Assembly (NCBI RefSeq): GCF_001905505.1
Contig: NZ_LIPG01000003.1
Span: forward strand, 1,426,001 to 1,490,000
Length of the DNA: 64,000 bases
Direction of reading: 5' to 3'
Source: Streptomyces sp. CB02058
Lineage (GTDB): Bacteria > Actinomycetota > Actinomycetes > Streptomycetales > Streptomycetaceae
A program made the position numbers and the translations under genes. Below the pieces are notes generated by a model. It searched no databases. It was not told where the DNA came from and saw only the letters and a list, made by a program, of their open reading frames with translations. Position 1 is the stretch's first letter. Each line of letters starts with the position of its first letter. Of this stretch, positions 32,653 to 41,514 are shown one piece after another.

Positions 32653-34182
32653 TCAGACGATGCCCTCGGCGATCTCGGCCTGCTCGCGGGCGTTCCCGTA
32701 CGCGGCCGGGGTGCTGTACGTGCGGCGTGCGACGAACCACCAGACCGTGGCCAGCGCCAGCACCACGACCAGGGCGATCGACGCGTAGTTCATCGAGTCG
32801 ATGGTCACCGGAGAGGACTGGGGGAGCAGGAAGATCACGGTCACGATCGCGACCCACGTCACCGCGATCCAGCCGATCGGCTTCGACCAGCGGCCCAGAT
32901 GCCAGGGGCCGCGCTGGAAGCGGTCACCGGCGCGCAGCTTGAGGTAGATCGGAATGGCGTACGCCGGAGTGATCCCGATGACGTTGATCGCGGTCACCGC
33001 CCCGTACGCGGTCGCGGAGTACAGCGAGGGCACGGCCAGCAGCGCGGCGACACAGACCGACAGCCATACGGCGGGCACCGGCGTCTGGGTGCGCGCGCTC
33101 ACCCTGCGCCACAGGGCGGAGCCCGGCAGGGCGTTGTCACGGCTGAACGCGAAGACCATCCGGCTCGCCGCCGCGACCTCGGCGTTGCCGCAGAACAGCT
33201 GTGCCGCGATGACGATCAGCAGCATGGCGGTGGCGCCCGACGTGCCCAGCGCGTCGATCAGGATCTGCGCCGGCGGCACCCCGGTGGCACTGTCCTGGGT
33301 GCCCGCGTAGTCCTGGATGGCGAAGGTCAGCCCGGCCAGCAGGACGAAACCGGCGATCCAGGAGACCCAGATCGCCCGGACGATGCCCTTGGCCGCGGTC
33401 ACCGAGGCATTGGAGGTCTCCTCGGACAGATGGGCGGAGGCGTCGTAACCGCAGAACGTGTACTGCGCCAGCAGCAGCCCGATCGCCGCCACGTAGATCG
33501 GGTTCTCCCAGCCGGTGTCATTGACGAACTCGGTGAAGACGAACGACGGCGACTGGTGGTTCGAGGGGACGACCGCCAGCACCGTCACGATGACGGCCAC
33601 ACCGGCCAGATGCCACCAGACGCTGATCGAGTTGAGCACACTGACCAGACGCACCCCGAACAGGTTCAGCACGGCGTGCAGCAGCAGGATGCAGAGGAAG
33701 ATCACCATGGTGGAGCCGGGCGTCGGATCGAAACCCCACTGCAGATTGAGCAGCGCGCCCGTGAACAACGCGGCGCCGTAGTCGATCCCTGCGATCGCTC
33801 CCAGCAGCCCGAGCAGGTTCAGCCACCCGGTGTACCAGCCCCACTTGCGCCCGCCGAGCCGGTCGGCCATGTAGTACAGGGCGCCCGACGTCGGATACGC
33901 GCTGGTGACCTCCGCCAGGGCCATGCCGACGCAGAGCACGAACAGGCCGACGCCCGCCCAGCCCCAGAGCATGACGGACGGGCCGCCCGTCGACATGCCG
34001 AAGCCGTACAGCGTCATGCAGCCGGAGAGGATGGAGATGACGGAGAAACTGATCGCGAAGTTCCCGAAGCCGCCCATGCGGCGTGCCAGCACCGGCTGAT
34101 AGCCGAGTTCGCGCAGCCGCTGCTCCTCGTCCTTCTGCGGCGCGGGTTCTGTGCTCGACGGGGTCGAGGCGGATATGGACAC
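32653..34182 (-). CDS. APC family amino acid permease
   Basis: 509 residues from the GTG at 34182, which has a GGAGG site 8 bases upstream. About twelve membrane helices; family hallmarks are GGFGNFAISFSVISILSGCMTLYGFG, AEVTSAYPTSGALYYMADRLGG, TFCGYDASAHLSEETSNAS and CGNAEVAAASRMVFAFSRDNALPGS. Resembles the amino acid/GABA/polyamine permease branch (ACT type). Substrate cannot be fixed. It follows an unknown gene on the same strand by 62 bases and may share its transcript. Confidence 0.9.
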   Translation of the reverse strand: MSISASTPSSTEPAPQKDEEQRLRELGYQPVLARRMGGFGNFAISFSVISILSGCMTLYGFGMSTGGPSVMLWGWAGVGLFVLCVGMALAEVTSAYPTSGALYYMADRLGGRKWGWYTGWLNLLGLLGAIAGIDYGAALFTGALLNLQWGFDPTPGSTMVIFLCILLLHAVLNLFGVRLVSVLNSISVWWHLAGVAVIVTVLAVVPSNHQSPSFVFTEFVNDTGWENPIYVAAIGLLLAQYTFCGYDASAHLSEETSNASVTAAKGIVRAIWVSWIAGFVLLAGLTFAIQDYAGTQDSATGVPPAQILIDALGTSGATAMLLIVIAAQLFCGNAEVAAASRMVFAFSRDNALPGSALWRRVSARTQTPVPAVWLSVCVAALLAVPSLYSATAYGAVTAINVIGITPAYAIPIYLKLRAGDRFQRGPWHLGRWSKPIGWIAVTWVAIVTVIFLLPQSSPVTIDSMNYASIALVVVLALATVWWFVARRTYSTPAAYGNAREQAEIAEGIV

Positions 34183-34244
34183 GGAGTTGACCTCCAGGTG
34201 GGGGGACGGGGGGACGGAGGAAGTACGCGGCGGGCGGCGGCCGG

Positions 34245-35252
34245 TCAGCCGTGCGGGCCCGTTCCAGGCTCGCGCTCGGAGCCCAGACAGCGGCCGCGGG
34301 CCCGCAGGAACACGTCCTCGGCGCCGGCCGGATCCTGCGGGGTGCGCGTGCGGTAGGACCAGGGGACCGAGGTGTAGTACGGACCCATCGCCCGGAACAC
34401 CGGCGCCGCGTCGGCGAACCGGAGCGAGCCCCAGAGCGCGTGCGCCAGATGGTTGAGGTCGAGCAGGGACAGCGTGGCCGGATCCGCCGCGTCGAACCAG
34501 ATGTGCAGGGCGCGCCGGGCGTCGCGCTCCCCGTCCTCGGTGACCCAGTGCAGGTCGAGCGCACGCTCGTTGCCGCCTCCGCGCCGGTAGCGCTCCACCC
34601 TCACGTACAGGGGGAGCACATGGAGCGGTGAGCCGCCGGGTGCCGCAGAGGCGGCCCACTGGACGAAGTTGACCGCCTCGGAGAGTGTGCCGCCCGTCTG
34701 CCTCGCGTAGACGAACTGGAGCATCCGGTGGTAGGCCTCGCGGTTGAACGGGTCGCGCTTGTCCGCCTCCGCCAGCAGGCCCCAAGGCCCCGGGAACAGC
34801 ATCGGGCCGGGCGGAAGCAGCCGGTGCTCCTCGAGGCGCTGCCCCTCGTCGAGCTGTGAGAGCGCCAGCAGGCAGACCCAGGGCACCGGGTCCTCGGGCG
34901 AGGCGTAGGCCGCGGCACGGCACCCCTCCCACGCGGAGTTCCACAACTCCTGCGCGCGCGGGTGCCTCTCACGGTGGGCGCGCACCGCACGCTCCACCGA
35001 CACCCGGGCGTGCATCACGGCGGCGGCCGCACTCCGCGGCTCCTCCGCCTGCCAGGCCTGCACGGTGTCCGAGCCCGCCGCCACGGCCGCGAGGACCTGG
35101 GTGCGCTGGGTCCACAGCGACCAGTCCGGTGTGTCCTGCAGCAGGTTCCGCATCGCGAGCCAGCGGCCGGTCCTCAGATCCTGCAACGCCACACGTAACG
35201 CGTGGTCGTGTCCGGCGGGATGGTAGACCGGCCGGAAATCACCGGGAGCCAT
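34245..35252 (-). CDS. Conserved hypothetical protein, helical/TPR-like
   Basis: 335 residues, soluble, no signal peptide. Rich in Ala/Leu/Arg helices with repeat-like pairs (LQDLRTGRWLAMRNLLQDT, AAAAVMHARVSVERAVRAHRERHPRAQELWNSAWEGCRAAAYASPEDPVPWVCLLALS, REAYHRMLQFVYARQ). This is typical of TPR-like scaffold proteins found widely in Streptomyces. No catalytic motif. Co-oriented with the APC permease. Confidence 0.75.
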   Translation of the reverse strand: MAPGDFRPVYHPAGHDHALRVALQDLRTGRWLAMRNLLQDTPDWSLWTQRTQVLAAVAAGSDTVQAWQAEEPRSAAAAVMHARVSVERAVRAHRERHPRAQELWNSAWEGCRAAAYASPEDPVPWVCLLALSQLDEGQRLEEHRLLPPGPMLFPGPWGLLAEADKRDPFNREAYHRMLQFVYARQTGGTLSEAVNFVQWAASAAPGGSPLHVLPLYVRVERYRRGGGNERALDLHWVTEDGERDARRALHIWFDAADPATLSLLDLNHLAHALWGSLRFADAAPVFRAMGPYYTSVPWSYRTRTPQDPAGAEDVFLRARGRCLGSEREPGTGPHG

Positions 35253-35621
35253 GTGAGCGCCCCGGCCCTGGACGAGCGGAGAGGGCGGGGCGGTGCGCCG
35301 GGCACGACGGCGCGGCGCAGATTCTTCTCGTCATGAATCCTCAGAACGTGGGGGGTTGAGTTGTTCAGTTGTGAACTGCTGCTGTTGATCGTCCGGTTGT
35401 GTTCGCGCGGTGAGTTTAGGGGGCCCCGCACCCGCCCCTCGCGGTTTTGCGGATCTTACTCAACTGCGTTACCTGTGAAGGACATTGATCGGTCCGGTGG
35501 CTCCTCGGCCGGATGACCTGGCGAGGGTTGACGCAGGGCGTGGACTGCACGACTGTGGTCCGCTGGACCAGATGATCACGATTCCGCCCGGCAGTGGCGG
35601 CCCGCACGGCTGGAGTGTCGA
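35253..35621. promoter_or_regulatory. Divergent regulatory region with TGGTCC-GCT-GGACCA operator
   Basis: 369 bases between divergent starts. TTGACG (35528-35533) is a plausible -35 for the kinase operon, and TGGTCC-GCT-GGACCA (35556-35570) a perfect 6-3-6 palindrome just downstream, overlapping the expected -10/start. CAGTT-GTG-AACTG (35366-35378) is another perfect palindrome nearer the divergent gene. The area 35340-35480 is AT-richer than average. No regulator gene is adjacent. Confidence 0.6.
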
Positions 35622-37055
35622 TTGACCGGACCGGTACTCGCCCTCGACCAGGGGACGTCCGGAACCAAAGCGCTGGTGATCTGCCCCGAGCGCGGTGTGA
35701 TCGGTTCCGCCGCGGCACCCGTGCGCCCGCGCTACGGCGAAGGCGGCCTCGTGGAGACCGATCCCGCCGAGCTGCTCGGGTCGGTCGTCGACGCGGGCCG
35801 GCGGGCGGTGGCGGAGGCGGGCGAACCCGTGAGCGCGGTGGGCCTCGCCAACCAGGGCGAGACCGTGCTGGCCTGGGACCCCGCGACCGGCCGGCCGCTC
35901 ACCCCCGCCGTCGTCTGGCAGGACCGGCGCGCCTCAGGCGTGTGCGAGGAACTGGCCCCGCACGCGAACGAGTTGAGGCGCCTCACCGGGCTGCCGCTCG
36001 ATCCGTACTTCGCCGCGCCCAAGATGGCGTGGATACGCCGCGAGCTGACCCGCGAAGGCGTCGTGACGACCAGCGACTCCTGGCTGGTGCACCGGCTGAC
36101 GGGCGCGTTCGTCACCGACGCCGCCACCGCGGGACGCACCCAGCTGCTCGGACTCCACGACGTCGGCTGGTCGCCCGCCGCCCTGGAGATCTTCGGCCTG
36201 TCCGGCGAACGGCTGCCCACCGTCGTCGACTGCGCGGGCCCCGTCGGCACCACCACGGCATTCGGCGGCGAGATCCCCCTGACCGGCCTCGTCGTCGACC
36301 AGCAGGCCGCACTCCTGGCACAGAACGCGCTGGACCCCGGCAACGCCAAGTGCACGTACGGAACCGGGGCGTTCCTGCTCGCCCAGACCGGCAGCCGGCC
36401 GAGCGCCGGCTCCAGCGGCCTGGTCAGCTGTGTCGCCTGGCGGCTCGGCGGGCGGACCGACTACTGCCTGGACGGACAGGTCTACACGGCCGCGTCCGCC
36501 GTGCGCTGGCTCACCGACCTCGGGGTGATCTCCGGAGCCGCCGACCTGGACCCGGTCGGCGCCACGGTCCCCGGCACGGGCGGTGTCACCTTCGTACCCG
36601 CGCTCGCCGGTCTCGCCGCACCCTGGTGGCGCAGCGACCTGCGCGGCTCCGTGACCGGCCTCGGGCTCGACACCACCGCGGGCCATCTGGTCCGCGCCCT
36701 GTGCGAGGGCATCGCGGCGCAGGTCGTCGCCCTCGCCGACGCCGTCACGGCCGAGCTGGGCGCACCGCTGACCGCGCTCCGGGTCGACGGCGGCCTGACC
36801 CGCTCCGCCCTGCTCATGCAGACCCAGGCCGATCTGCTGCAACGGCCCGTCGAGGTCTCCGCGCTGCCCGATGCGACCGCGCTGGGAGCAGGCGCGATGG
36901 CCCGGCTCGGTCTCGACCCGACGCTTCCGGTACGACAGGCCGTCCCACGATGGCAGCCCTCCGCCGTCCACGAACCACGGATCGGCGCGGACGAGGCGGC
37001 CGAGCGCCTCGCGGGCTTCCGTGCCGCCGTTGACCTTCTCCTGGAGCGCGCATGA
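35622..37055 (+). CDS. FGGY family carbohydrate kinase, glycerol kinase-like
   Basis: 477 residues from a TTG at 35622 with GGAG seven bases upstream. N-terminal phosphate loop LALDQGTSGTKALVI, TPAVVWQDRRASGVCEEL, the second domain NAKCTYGTGAFLLAQTG and the C-terminal GLRVDGGLTRSALLMQTQADLL box. It belongs to the FGGY group that phosphorylates glycerol or polyols. Followed with ATGA overlap by a GlpA-like dehydrogenase, so glycerol or another polyol is the best guess. Shorter than GlpK (about 500), mainly in loops. Confidence 0.88.
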   Translation: MTGPVLALDQGTSGTKALVICPERGVIGSAAAPVRPRYGEGGLVETDPAELLGSVVDAGRRAVAEAGEPVSAVGLANQGETVLAWDPATGRPLTPAVVWQDRRASGVCEELAPHANELRRLTGLPLDPYFAAPKMAWIRRELTREGVVTTSDSWLVHRLTGAFVTDAATAGRTQLLGLHDVGWSPAALEIFGLSGERLPTVVDCAGPVGTTTAFGGEIPLTGLVVDQQAALLAQNALDPGNAKCTYGTGAFLLAQTGSRPSAGSSGLVSCVAWRLGGRTDYCLDGQVYTAASAVRWLTDLGVISGAADLDPVGATVPGTGGVTFVPALAGLAAPWWRSDLRGSVTGLGLDTTAGHLVRALCEGIAAQVVALADAVTAELGAPLTALRVDGGLTRSALLMQTQADLLQRPVEVSALPDATALGAGAMARLGLDPTLPVRQAVPRWQPSAVHEPRIGADEAAERLAGFRAAVDLLLERA

Positions 37056-38473
37056 CCGTCACCGTCACCACGGCGGGCCCGCCGCAGCCGGACGACGGCC
37101 ACGAGACGGCGTACGACGTCACGGTCGTCGGCGCGGGCGTCGTCGGCGCGGCCATCGCCCGCGAACTGGCCCGGTACGAGCTGCGGACCGCCCTGGTCGA
37201 GGCGTCCGACGACATCGGCAACGCCACGTCCAAGGCCAACACGGCGATCCTGCACACCGGTTTCGACGCCGTCCCCGGTTCGCTGGAGGCCCGCCTCGTA
37301 CGCGAGGGGAAGGACCTCCTCACCGCGTACGCGGCCGAGACCGGCATCCCCGTCGAGCGGGTCGGCGCCCTCCTCGTCGCCTGGGACGAGGAGCAGCTCG
37401 CCGCCCTGCCCCGGCTCCTCGACAAGGCGGAACGCAACGGCTACGACGCGGCCCGCCTCATCGGCGCCGACGAACTGCGCGCGAAGGAACCCAACCTGGG
37501 GCCCGGCGCGCTCGGCGCGCTCGAAGTCCCCGACGAGAGCATCATCTGCCCCTGGACCACCCCGCTCGCCTTCGCCACCCAGGCCGTCCGGGCGGGGGTC
37601 CATCTCCATCTGAACTGCCGGGTGGAGGACATCACCCGCGACGGCGACGGCCATCTCCTCACCACCTCGCGCGGACCGTTGCGCACCCGAAACCTGGTCA
37701 ACGCCGCCGGGCTGTACGCCGACGAGATCGACCGTCTCCTCGGCCACGAGGTCTTCACCGTGACCCCGCGCCGGGGCCAGCTCATCGTCTTCGACAAGCT
37801 CGCACGCGACCTCGTCGGCCACATCCTCCTGCCGGTCCCCGGCCCCGGCGGCAAGGGCGTCCTCGTGGCGCCGACCGTGTTCGGCAACGTCCTCCTCGGC
37901 CCCACCGCGGAGGAGCTCGACGACAAGACCGACACCGGCTCCACGGCCGACGGTCTCGGTCTGCTGCGGGAGAAGGGCCGCCGGATCGTGCCCCGCCTCC
38001 TCGACGAGGAGGTCACCGCGGTCTACGCGGGCCTGCGCGCGGCCACCGGGCAGGAGGACTACCGCATCCAGGAGTACCCGGAACTGCGTTACGTCGCCGT
38101 GGGCGGCATCCGTTCCACCGGACTCACCGCGTCCATGGCGATCGCCCGGCACGTGACCGGACTGCTCGCCGCCACCGGTCTGGAGACCGACGGCCCGCGC
38201 CCGCTCCCGCCGCTCACGATGCCCAACATCGGCGAGGCGTTTCCCCGGCCCTACCGCAGGGCGGAGCTGATCGCCGAGGACCCGGCCTACGGCACCCTCG
38301 TGTGCCACTGCGAGCAGGTCACCCTGGGGGAGATCAGGGACGCCCTGTCCGCGACCGTCCCGCCGCACTCGCCCGACGGCCTGCGGCGCCGTACCCGTGC
38401 CCGGGGCGGCCGGTGCCAGGGCTTCTACTGCGGCGCGGCCGTCCGCGCCCTCTTCGAGGAGGCGCGACCATGA
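37052..38473 (+). CDS. FAD-dependent glycerol-3-phosphate dehydrogenase-like protein with BFD [2Fe-2S] domain (GlpA-like)
   Basis: 473 residues. Rossmann FAD motif VVGAGVVGAAIARELARYELRTALVEA at about 27-53, a DAO-fold body (GGIRSTGLTASMAIARHV), and a C-terminal BFD-type iron-sulfur domain with CHCEQVT and GRCQGFYC, four cysteines as in GlpA. Oxidises a phosphorylated polyol to a ketone phosphate and passes electrons on. The kinase upstream and flavoprotein downstream overlap by 4 bases each. Confidence 0.87.
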   Translation: MTVTVTTAGPPQPDDGHETAYDVTVVGAGVVGAAIARELARYELRTALVEASDDIGNATSKANTAILHTGFDAVPGSLEARLVREGKDLLTAYAAETGIPVERVGALLVAWDEEQLAALPRLLDKAERNGYDAARLIGADELRAKEPNLGPGALGALEVPDESIICPWTTPLAFATQAVRAGVHLHLNCRVEDITRDGDGHLLTTSRGPLRTRNLVNAAGLYADEIDRLLGHEVFTVTPRRGQLIVFDKLARDLVGHILLPVPGPGGKGVLVAPTVFGNVLLGPTAEELDDKTDTGSTADGLGLLREKGRRIVPRLLDEEVTAVYAGLRAATGQEDYRIQEYPELRYVAVGGIRSTGLTASMAIARHVTGLLAATGLETDGPRPLPPLTMPNIGEAFPRPYRRAELIAEDPAYGTLVCHCEQVTLGEIRDALSATVPPHSPDGLRRRTRARGGRCQGFYCGAAVRALFEEARP

Positions 38474-39771
38474 CCGTGACCGCACGGGAGGTCGACGTCC
38501 TGATCGTCGGGGCGGGCCCGGCCGGCCTGTCGGCCGGAGCCGAACTCGCCGCGGCGGGCGCGGGCCGCGTGGAGATCCTGGAACGCGAGCAGGAACCGGG
38601 CGGGGTGCCCCGCCACTGCCACCACGGTGGCTTCGGCGGACGCCTCGACCGGTCGGCCTACGCGTGGGCGACGGCCGGCACATCCGCGTACCGCCGGTTG
38701 GCGGTGGGCGAACCGGACTACATCCCGGGAGGGCTGAGCGGACCCGCGTACGCCGTGCGGAGTGCCGAGGCGGCCGTCCGCGCGGGAGCCGCCCTGCGCA
38801 CCGGAGTCACCGTCACCGGCTGGGCGGGTCCGCGCACCGTGGAGACCACCGGACCCGGCGGGCTCGAACGCATCACCGCCCGGGCCGTCGTCCTGGCCAC
38901 GGGAGCGCGGGAACGGCCGCGCAGCGCCCGGCTGATCCCCGGGACCCGGCCGCCCGGCGTCTACACCACGGGCGAACTCCAGCAGGCGGTGCATCTGTAC
39001 GGACAGCGGATCGGCACCAGGGCCGTCGTCGTCGGTGACGAGCCCGTCGGCCGCGCCGCCGTCGCCACCCTGCTCGCCGCCGGGGTGGAGATCGTCGCCG
39101 TCGTCACCGACCAGCCGTCCCGCCCGGTCCGCGCCCGGAGCCTCCGGGTGCCCCTGCTCACGGGGGCCACGGTCACCGGCCTCACCGGCAGGTCCCGGCT
39201 GTCCGGGGTGGCACTGCGCCACGAGGACGGACGTACCACCACACTGCGCTGCGACACCGTGGTCCTGACCGGGGACTTCATCCCCGACCACGAGCTCGCC
39301 AGACGCGGCGGGATCGAGCTGGATCCCGGCACCCGGGGACCCGCGTACGACGCCGCGTACCGTACGTCGCGGCCGGGTGTCTTCGCGGCCGGGAATCTGC
39401 TGCACGCCGTTGAGCGTGCGGGAGCCGCGGCCCAGGAGGGCCGGGCCGTGGCGGTGCCCGTGCTGCACCACCTGGCAGGTACGGGCGAGCCGGCCGGAAG
39501 CAGACGGCCCCTGCTCGTGGACGCGCCGCTGCGGTGGATCGCCCCCAACGTGACGGGACCTGACGGCGCGCGACCGCAGGGGGACCGGTTCGTGCTGCGC
39601 ACCGCGCGACGGCTGTCCCGGCCACTGCTCGTCGTCACCCAGGACAAGCGCGAACTCCACCGCCGCAGGCTGCTGTTGCCCGCGGTTCCCGGCAGGCCGT
39701 TCCATCTGTCGGCGGGCTGGCTCGACCAGGTGGACCCCGGCGGGGCGTCCGTGCGGATCACCGCGCTGTGA
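38470..39771 (+). CDS. NAD(P)/FAD-dependent oxidoreductase, probable partner of the GlpA-like subunit
   Basis: 433 residues from ATG 38470 (MTVTAREVDVLIVGAGPAGLSAGAELAAAGAG). Pyridine-nucleotide-disulfide fold: FAD motif at the N-terminus, REQEPGGVPRHCHHGGFGGRLDR, ATGARERPRSARLIPGTRPPGVYTTGELQQ and a second nucleotide motif near VVVGDEPVGRAAVATLLAAG, where the usual GxGxxG glycines are partly replaced. A C-terminal 100-residue tail is DUF-like. Similar proteins sit after GlpA-like BFD dehydrogenases in many bacteria. Probably the electron-accepting subunit; whether it is membrane-associated is unclear. Confidence 0.82.
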   Translation: MTVTAREVDVLIVGAGPAGLSAGAELAAAGAGRVEILEREQEPGGVPRHCHHGGFGGRLDRSAYAWATAGTSAYRRLAVGEPDYIPGGLSGPAYAVRSAEAAVRAGAALRTGVTVTGWAGPRTVETTGPGGLERITARAVVLATGARERPRSARLIPGTRPPGVYTTGELQQAVHLYGQRIGTRAVVVGDEPVGRAAVATLLAAGVEIVAVVTDQPSRPVRARSLRVPLLTGATVTGLTGRSRLSGVALRHEDGRTTTLRCDTVVLTGDFIPDHELARRGGIELDPGTRGPAYDAAYRTSRPGVFAAGNLLHAVERAGAAAQEGRAVAVPVLHHLAGTGEPAGSRRPLLVDAPLRWIAPNVTGPDGARPQGDRFVLRTARRLSRPLLVVTQDKRELHRRRLLLPAVPGRPFHLSAGWLDQVDPGGASVRITAL

Positions 39772-39792
39772 CCTGCGCGAGCCGGACTCGGT

Positions 39793-40281
39793 TCAGGGGA
39801 TGAGCAGCCAGTCGGCGCCGATCGCGGCCACCAGACCGATGCCCAGCAGCCAGCTGCCGAGCCTGGTCCGGCCGTTCCTGCTGAGCTCGATCACCACGCC
39901 GCAGAGGATGAGCGCGAGGCCGTAGACGCCGACGACGAGTACGGAGGAGCGGCTGGCTATCCGGAGGGCGAGGACGACGGCCATGGCCGCCATGCCCACC
40001 GAGGAGAGGACGATACGGAGCCGCCGCGCCTGACGTGGTGTGAGTCTCGCGTCCGGCGCGGCGGGCCCGGAGACCTCGTCGGCGCCTGGGGCCCGCGCCG
40101 GTTCCTCCGGCGCGTTCTCCTGTGCCTCGTCCGGTGCTCCGTCCGGCGTGTCCCGTCCGGTGTCCTGCTGAGGAGCCTGCCCGGCGTCCGGCCGGGTGTC
40201 CTGGTTCTCGTCCCGAGGGTCCTGCCGCGCGTCCGGCCGGGTGTCCCGCCGTGTGTCCTGGTCCTGGTCAGAAGTGCTCAT
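39793..40281 (-). CDS. Small membrane protein with Asp/Arg/Gln-rich repetitive N-terminus
   Basis: 162 residues. The first 80 residues are low complexity, with repeated QDTRPDA/RDTRPDA units, probably cytoplasmic and disordered; three hydrophobic segments follow (IVLSSVGMAAMAVVLALRIA, SVLVVGVYGLALILCGVVIEL, LGSWLLGIGLVAAIGADWLLIP). Function unknown. The repeats are encoded by tandem GTCC-rich DNA at 40140-40265. Confidence 0.7.
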   Translation of the reverse strand: MSTSDQDQDTRRDTRPDARQDPRDENQDTRPDAGQAPQQDTGRDTPDGAPDEAQENAPEEPARAPGADEVSGPAAPDARLTPRQARRLRIVLSSVGMAAMAVVLALRIASRSSVLVVGVYGLALILCGVVIELSRNGRTRLGSWLLGIGLVAAIGADWLLIP

Positions 40282-40344
40282 GACGCCGGATCGTAATGGC
40301 TGCGCACGGTGTTGTTCGCCGGACCGCGGGATCGGCCGGCGCGA

Positions 40345-40767
40345 TCAGGCGATCGACGCGGACACGATGGCGGAGACCGCCAGATTGCAGGAGGCCGTCA
40401 CCCAGACCGCCGGGTGCGGCTCCCGCTCGACGAGCGTGGCTCCGAGCTTCCCGGGCGTGACCAGGTCCACGACGAGGAAGGCGACGGCCATCATGATCAG
40501 GCCGAGCAGCCCGAACGCGGCCGTCGAGGCGAGTCCCTTGCCGAAGTCCTCGTACGTCGTCCAGATCGACGTGAACACGATGCCGCCGATGCCCAGCAGG
40601 GCCGAGCTCAGGAGCAGCGCCGCGTTGCGGTTGCGCTCCTCCCATATCTGGCGGCCGAGCTTGCCCGGTGTCAGGGCGTCGATCAGAAATATGCCGAGAA
40701 CGAGCAGTACGACGCCGAGGGCCCCGTATGCGGTGGCACGGCCGAGGCCGTTGATGATGTCGGTCAT
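40345..40767 (-). CDS. DUF350 membrane protein
   Basis: 140 residues, four membrane helices arranged as two DUF350 repeats, each with LIDALTPGKLG or VVDLVTPGKLG. Family of unknown function, widespread in bacteria and sometimes near stress or polyamine genes. Independent of the neighbour downstream by 63 bases. Confidence 0.85.
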   Translation of the reverse strand: MTDIINGLGRATAYGALGVVLLVLGIFLIDALTPGKLGRQIWEERNRNAALLLSSALLGIGGIVFTSIWTTYEDFGKGLASTAAFGLLGLIMMAVAFLVVDLVTPGKLGATLVEREPHPAVWVTASCNLAVSAIVSASIA

Positions 40768-40872
40768 CGGGGCGTCCGTCTCCTGAGCGAGTGGTTCGGA
40801 AAAGGGAACGTGCTGTGACAGGCGTGATCAACACGCTGTCAGGAAGGAGCAAAACCTATCGCACGCACGTGC

Positions 40873-41406
40873 CTACTTCCTGGGCCGGTCCCCACGCAGC
40901 AGCCAAGGGGCCTCCGTCGTGGCGTCCACGACGGACGTACCCCCGTGCCCCGAACCCGTTTCCTTCTGTTCGAAGGCGTCCACGCGCCCTGCCAACTCCC
41001 GCGCCCAGCCGATCAGTCCGCTCACGCCGATCCCGTGCGGATCCGTACCGCCGAACCCCTCGACAGCCGAGGCTCCCCTCCTCAACAGCCGTGCCCCGCC
41101 TGCCGCGTTGCCCCGGGCGGCATGGGTCAGCCCCACCGCCATCTGTGCGAGACCCCGCCACAGCTCGCGCTCCGCGTCCGGCCCCGATTTCCAGGCGTCC
41201 TCCAGGACCTCGTGCGCGTGGAAGGGCATCCCCGCGTCCAGCAGCCGCTGTGCCTCCCGCACGGTCTCGCCGGGGGAGCGCACCACACCCTCGGGCTGGC
41301 GCTCCACCCCCGGAGTCCCGTACGGCAGGGGGCGCCCGAGCCCGTCACGGGGGCGCGCATTGCGCGCCCGCCCTTCCTCGTCGCGGTCCCTACGAGATTC
41401 GTCCAC
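40873..41406 (-). CDS. DUF309 domain-containing protein
   Basis: 177 residues from GTG 41406. DUF309 core MPFHAHEVLEDAWKSGPDAERELWRGLAQMAVGLTHAARGNAAGGARLL with the conserved HExxExxW and later HAARGN motifs, the putative metal site. Function unknown. The GTG lies directly against a GGAGG, a tight spacing, but no better start exists; the open frame runs far into the divergent gene but is not coding there. A charged tail (EQKETGSGHGGTSV) ends the protein. Confidence 0.78.
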   Translation of the reverse strand: MDESRRDRDEEGRARNARPRDGLGRPLPYGTPGVERQPEGVVRSPGETVREAQRLLDAGMPFHAHEVLEDAWKSGPDAERELWRGLAQMAVGLTHAARGNAAGGARLLRRGASAVEGFGGTDPHGIGVSGLIGWARELAGRVDAFEQKETGSGHGGTSVVDATTEAPWLLRGDRPRK

Positions 41407-41514
41407 CCTCCGATTGTGCCTCGCACCTGCGGGGAACGTGGTGAACCCTGTCCGTGGGCACCCGCGCACGACTAGGCTCGGAACCCTCCGCACACACCCT
41501 GGGAAGGGGAGGGC

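Noticed and set aside
40140..40265. Possible CRISPR-like array in GTCC-rich repeats
   Set aside because: Units are short, irregular and coding for the QDTRPDA repeats; no regular spacers or cas genes.
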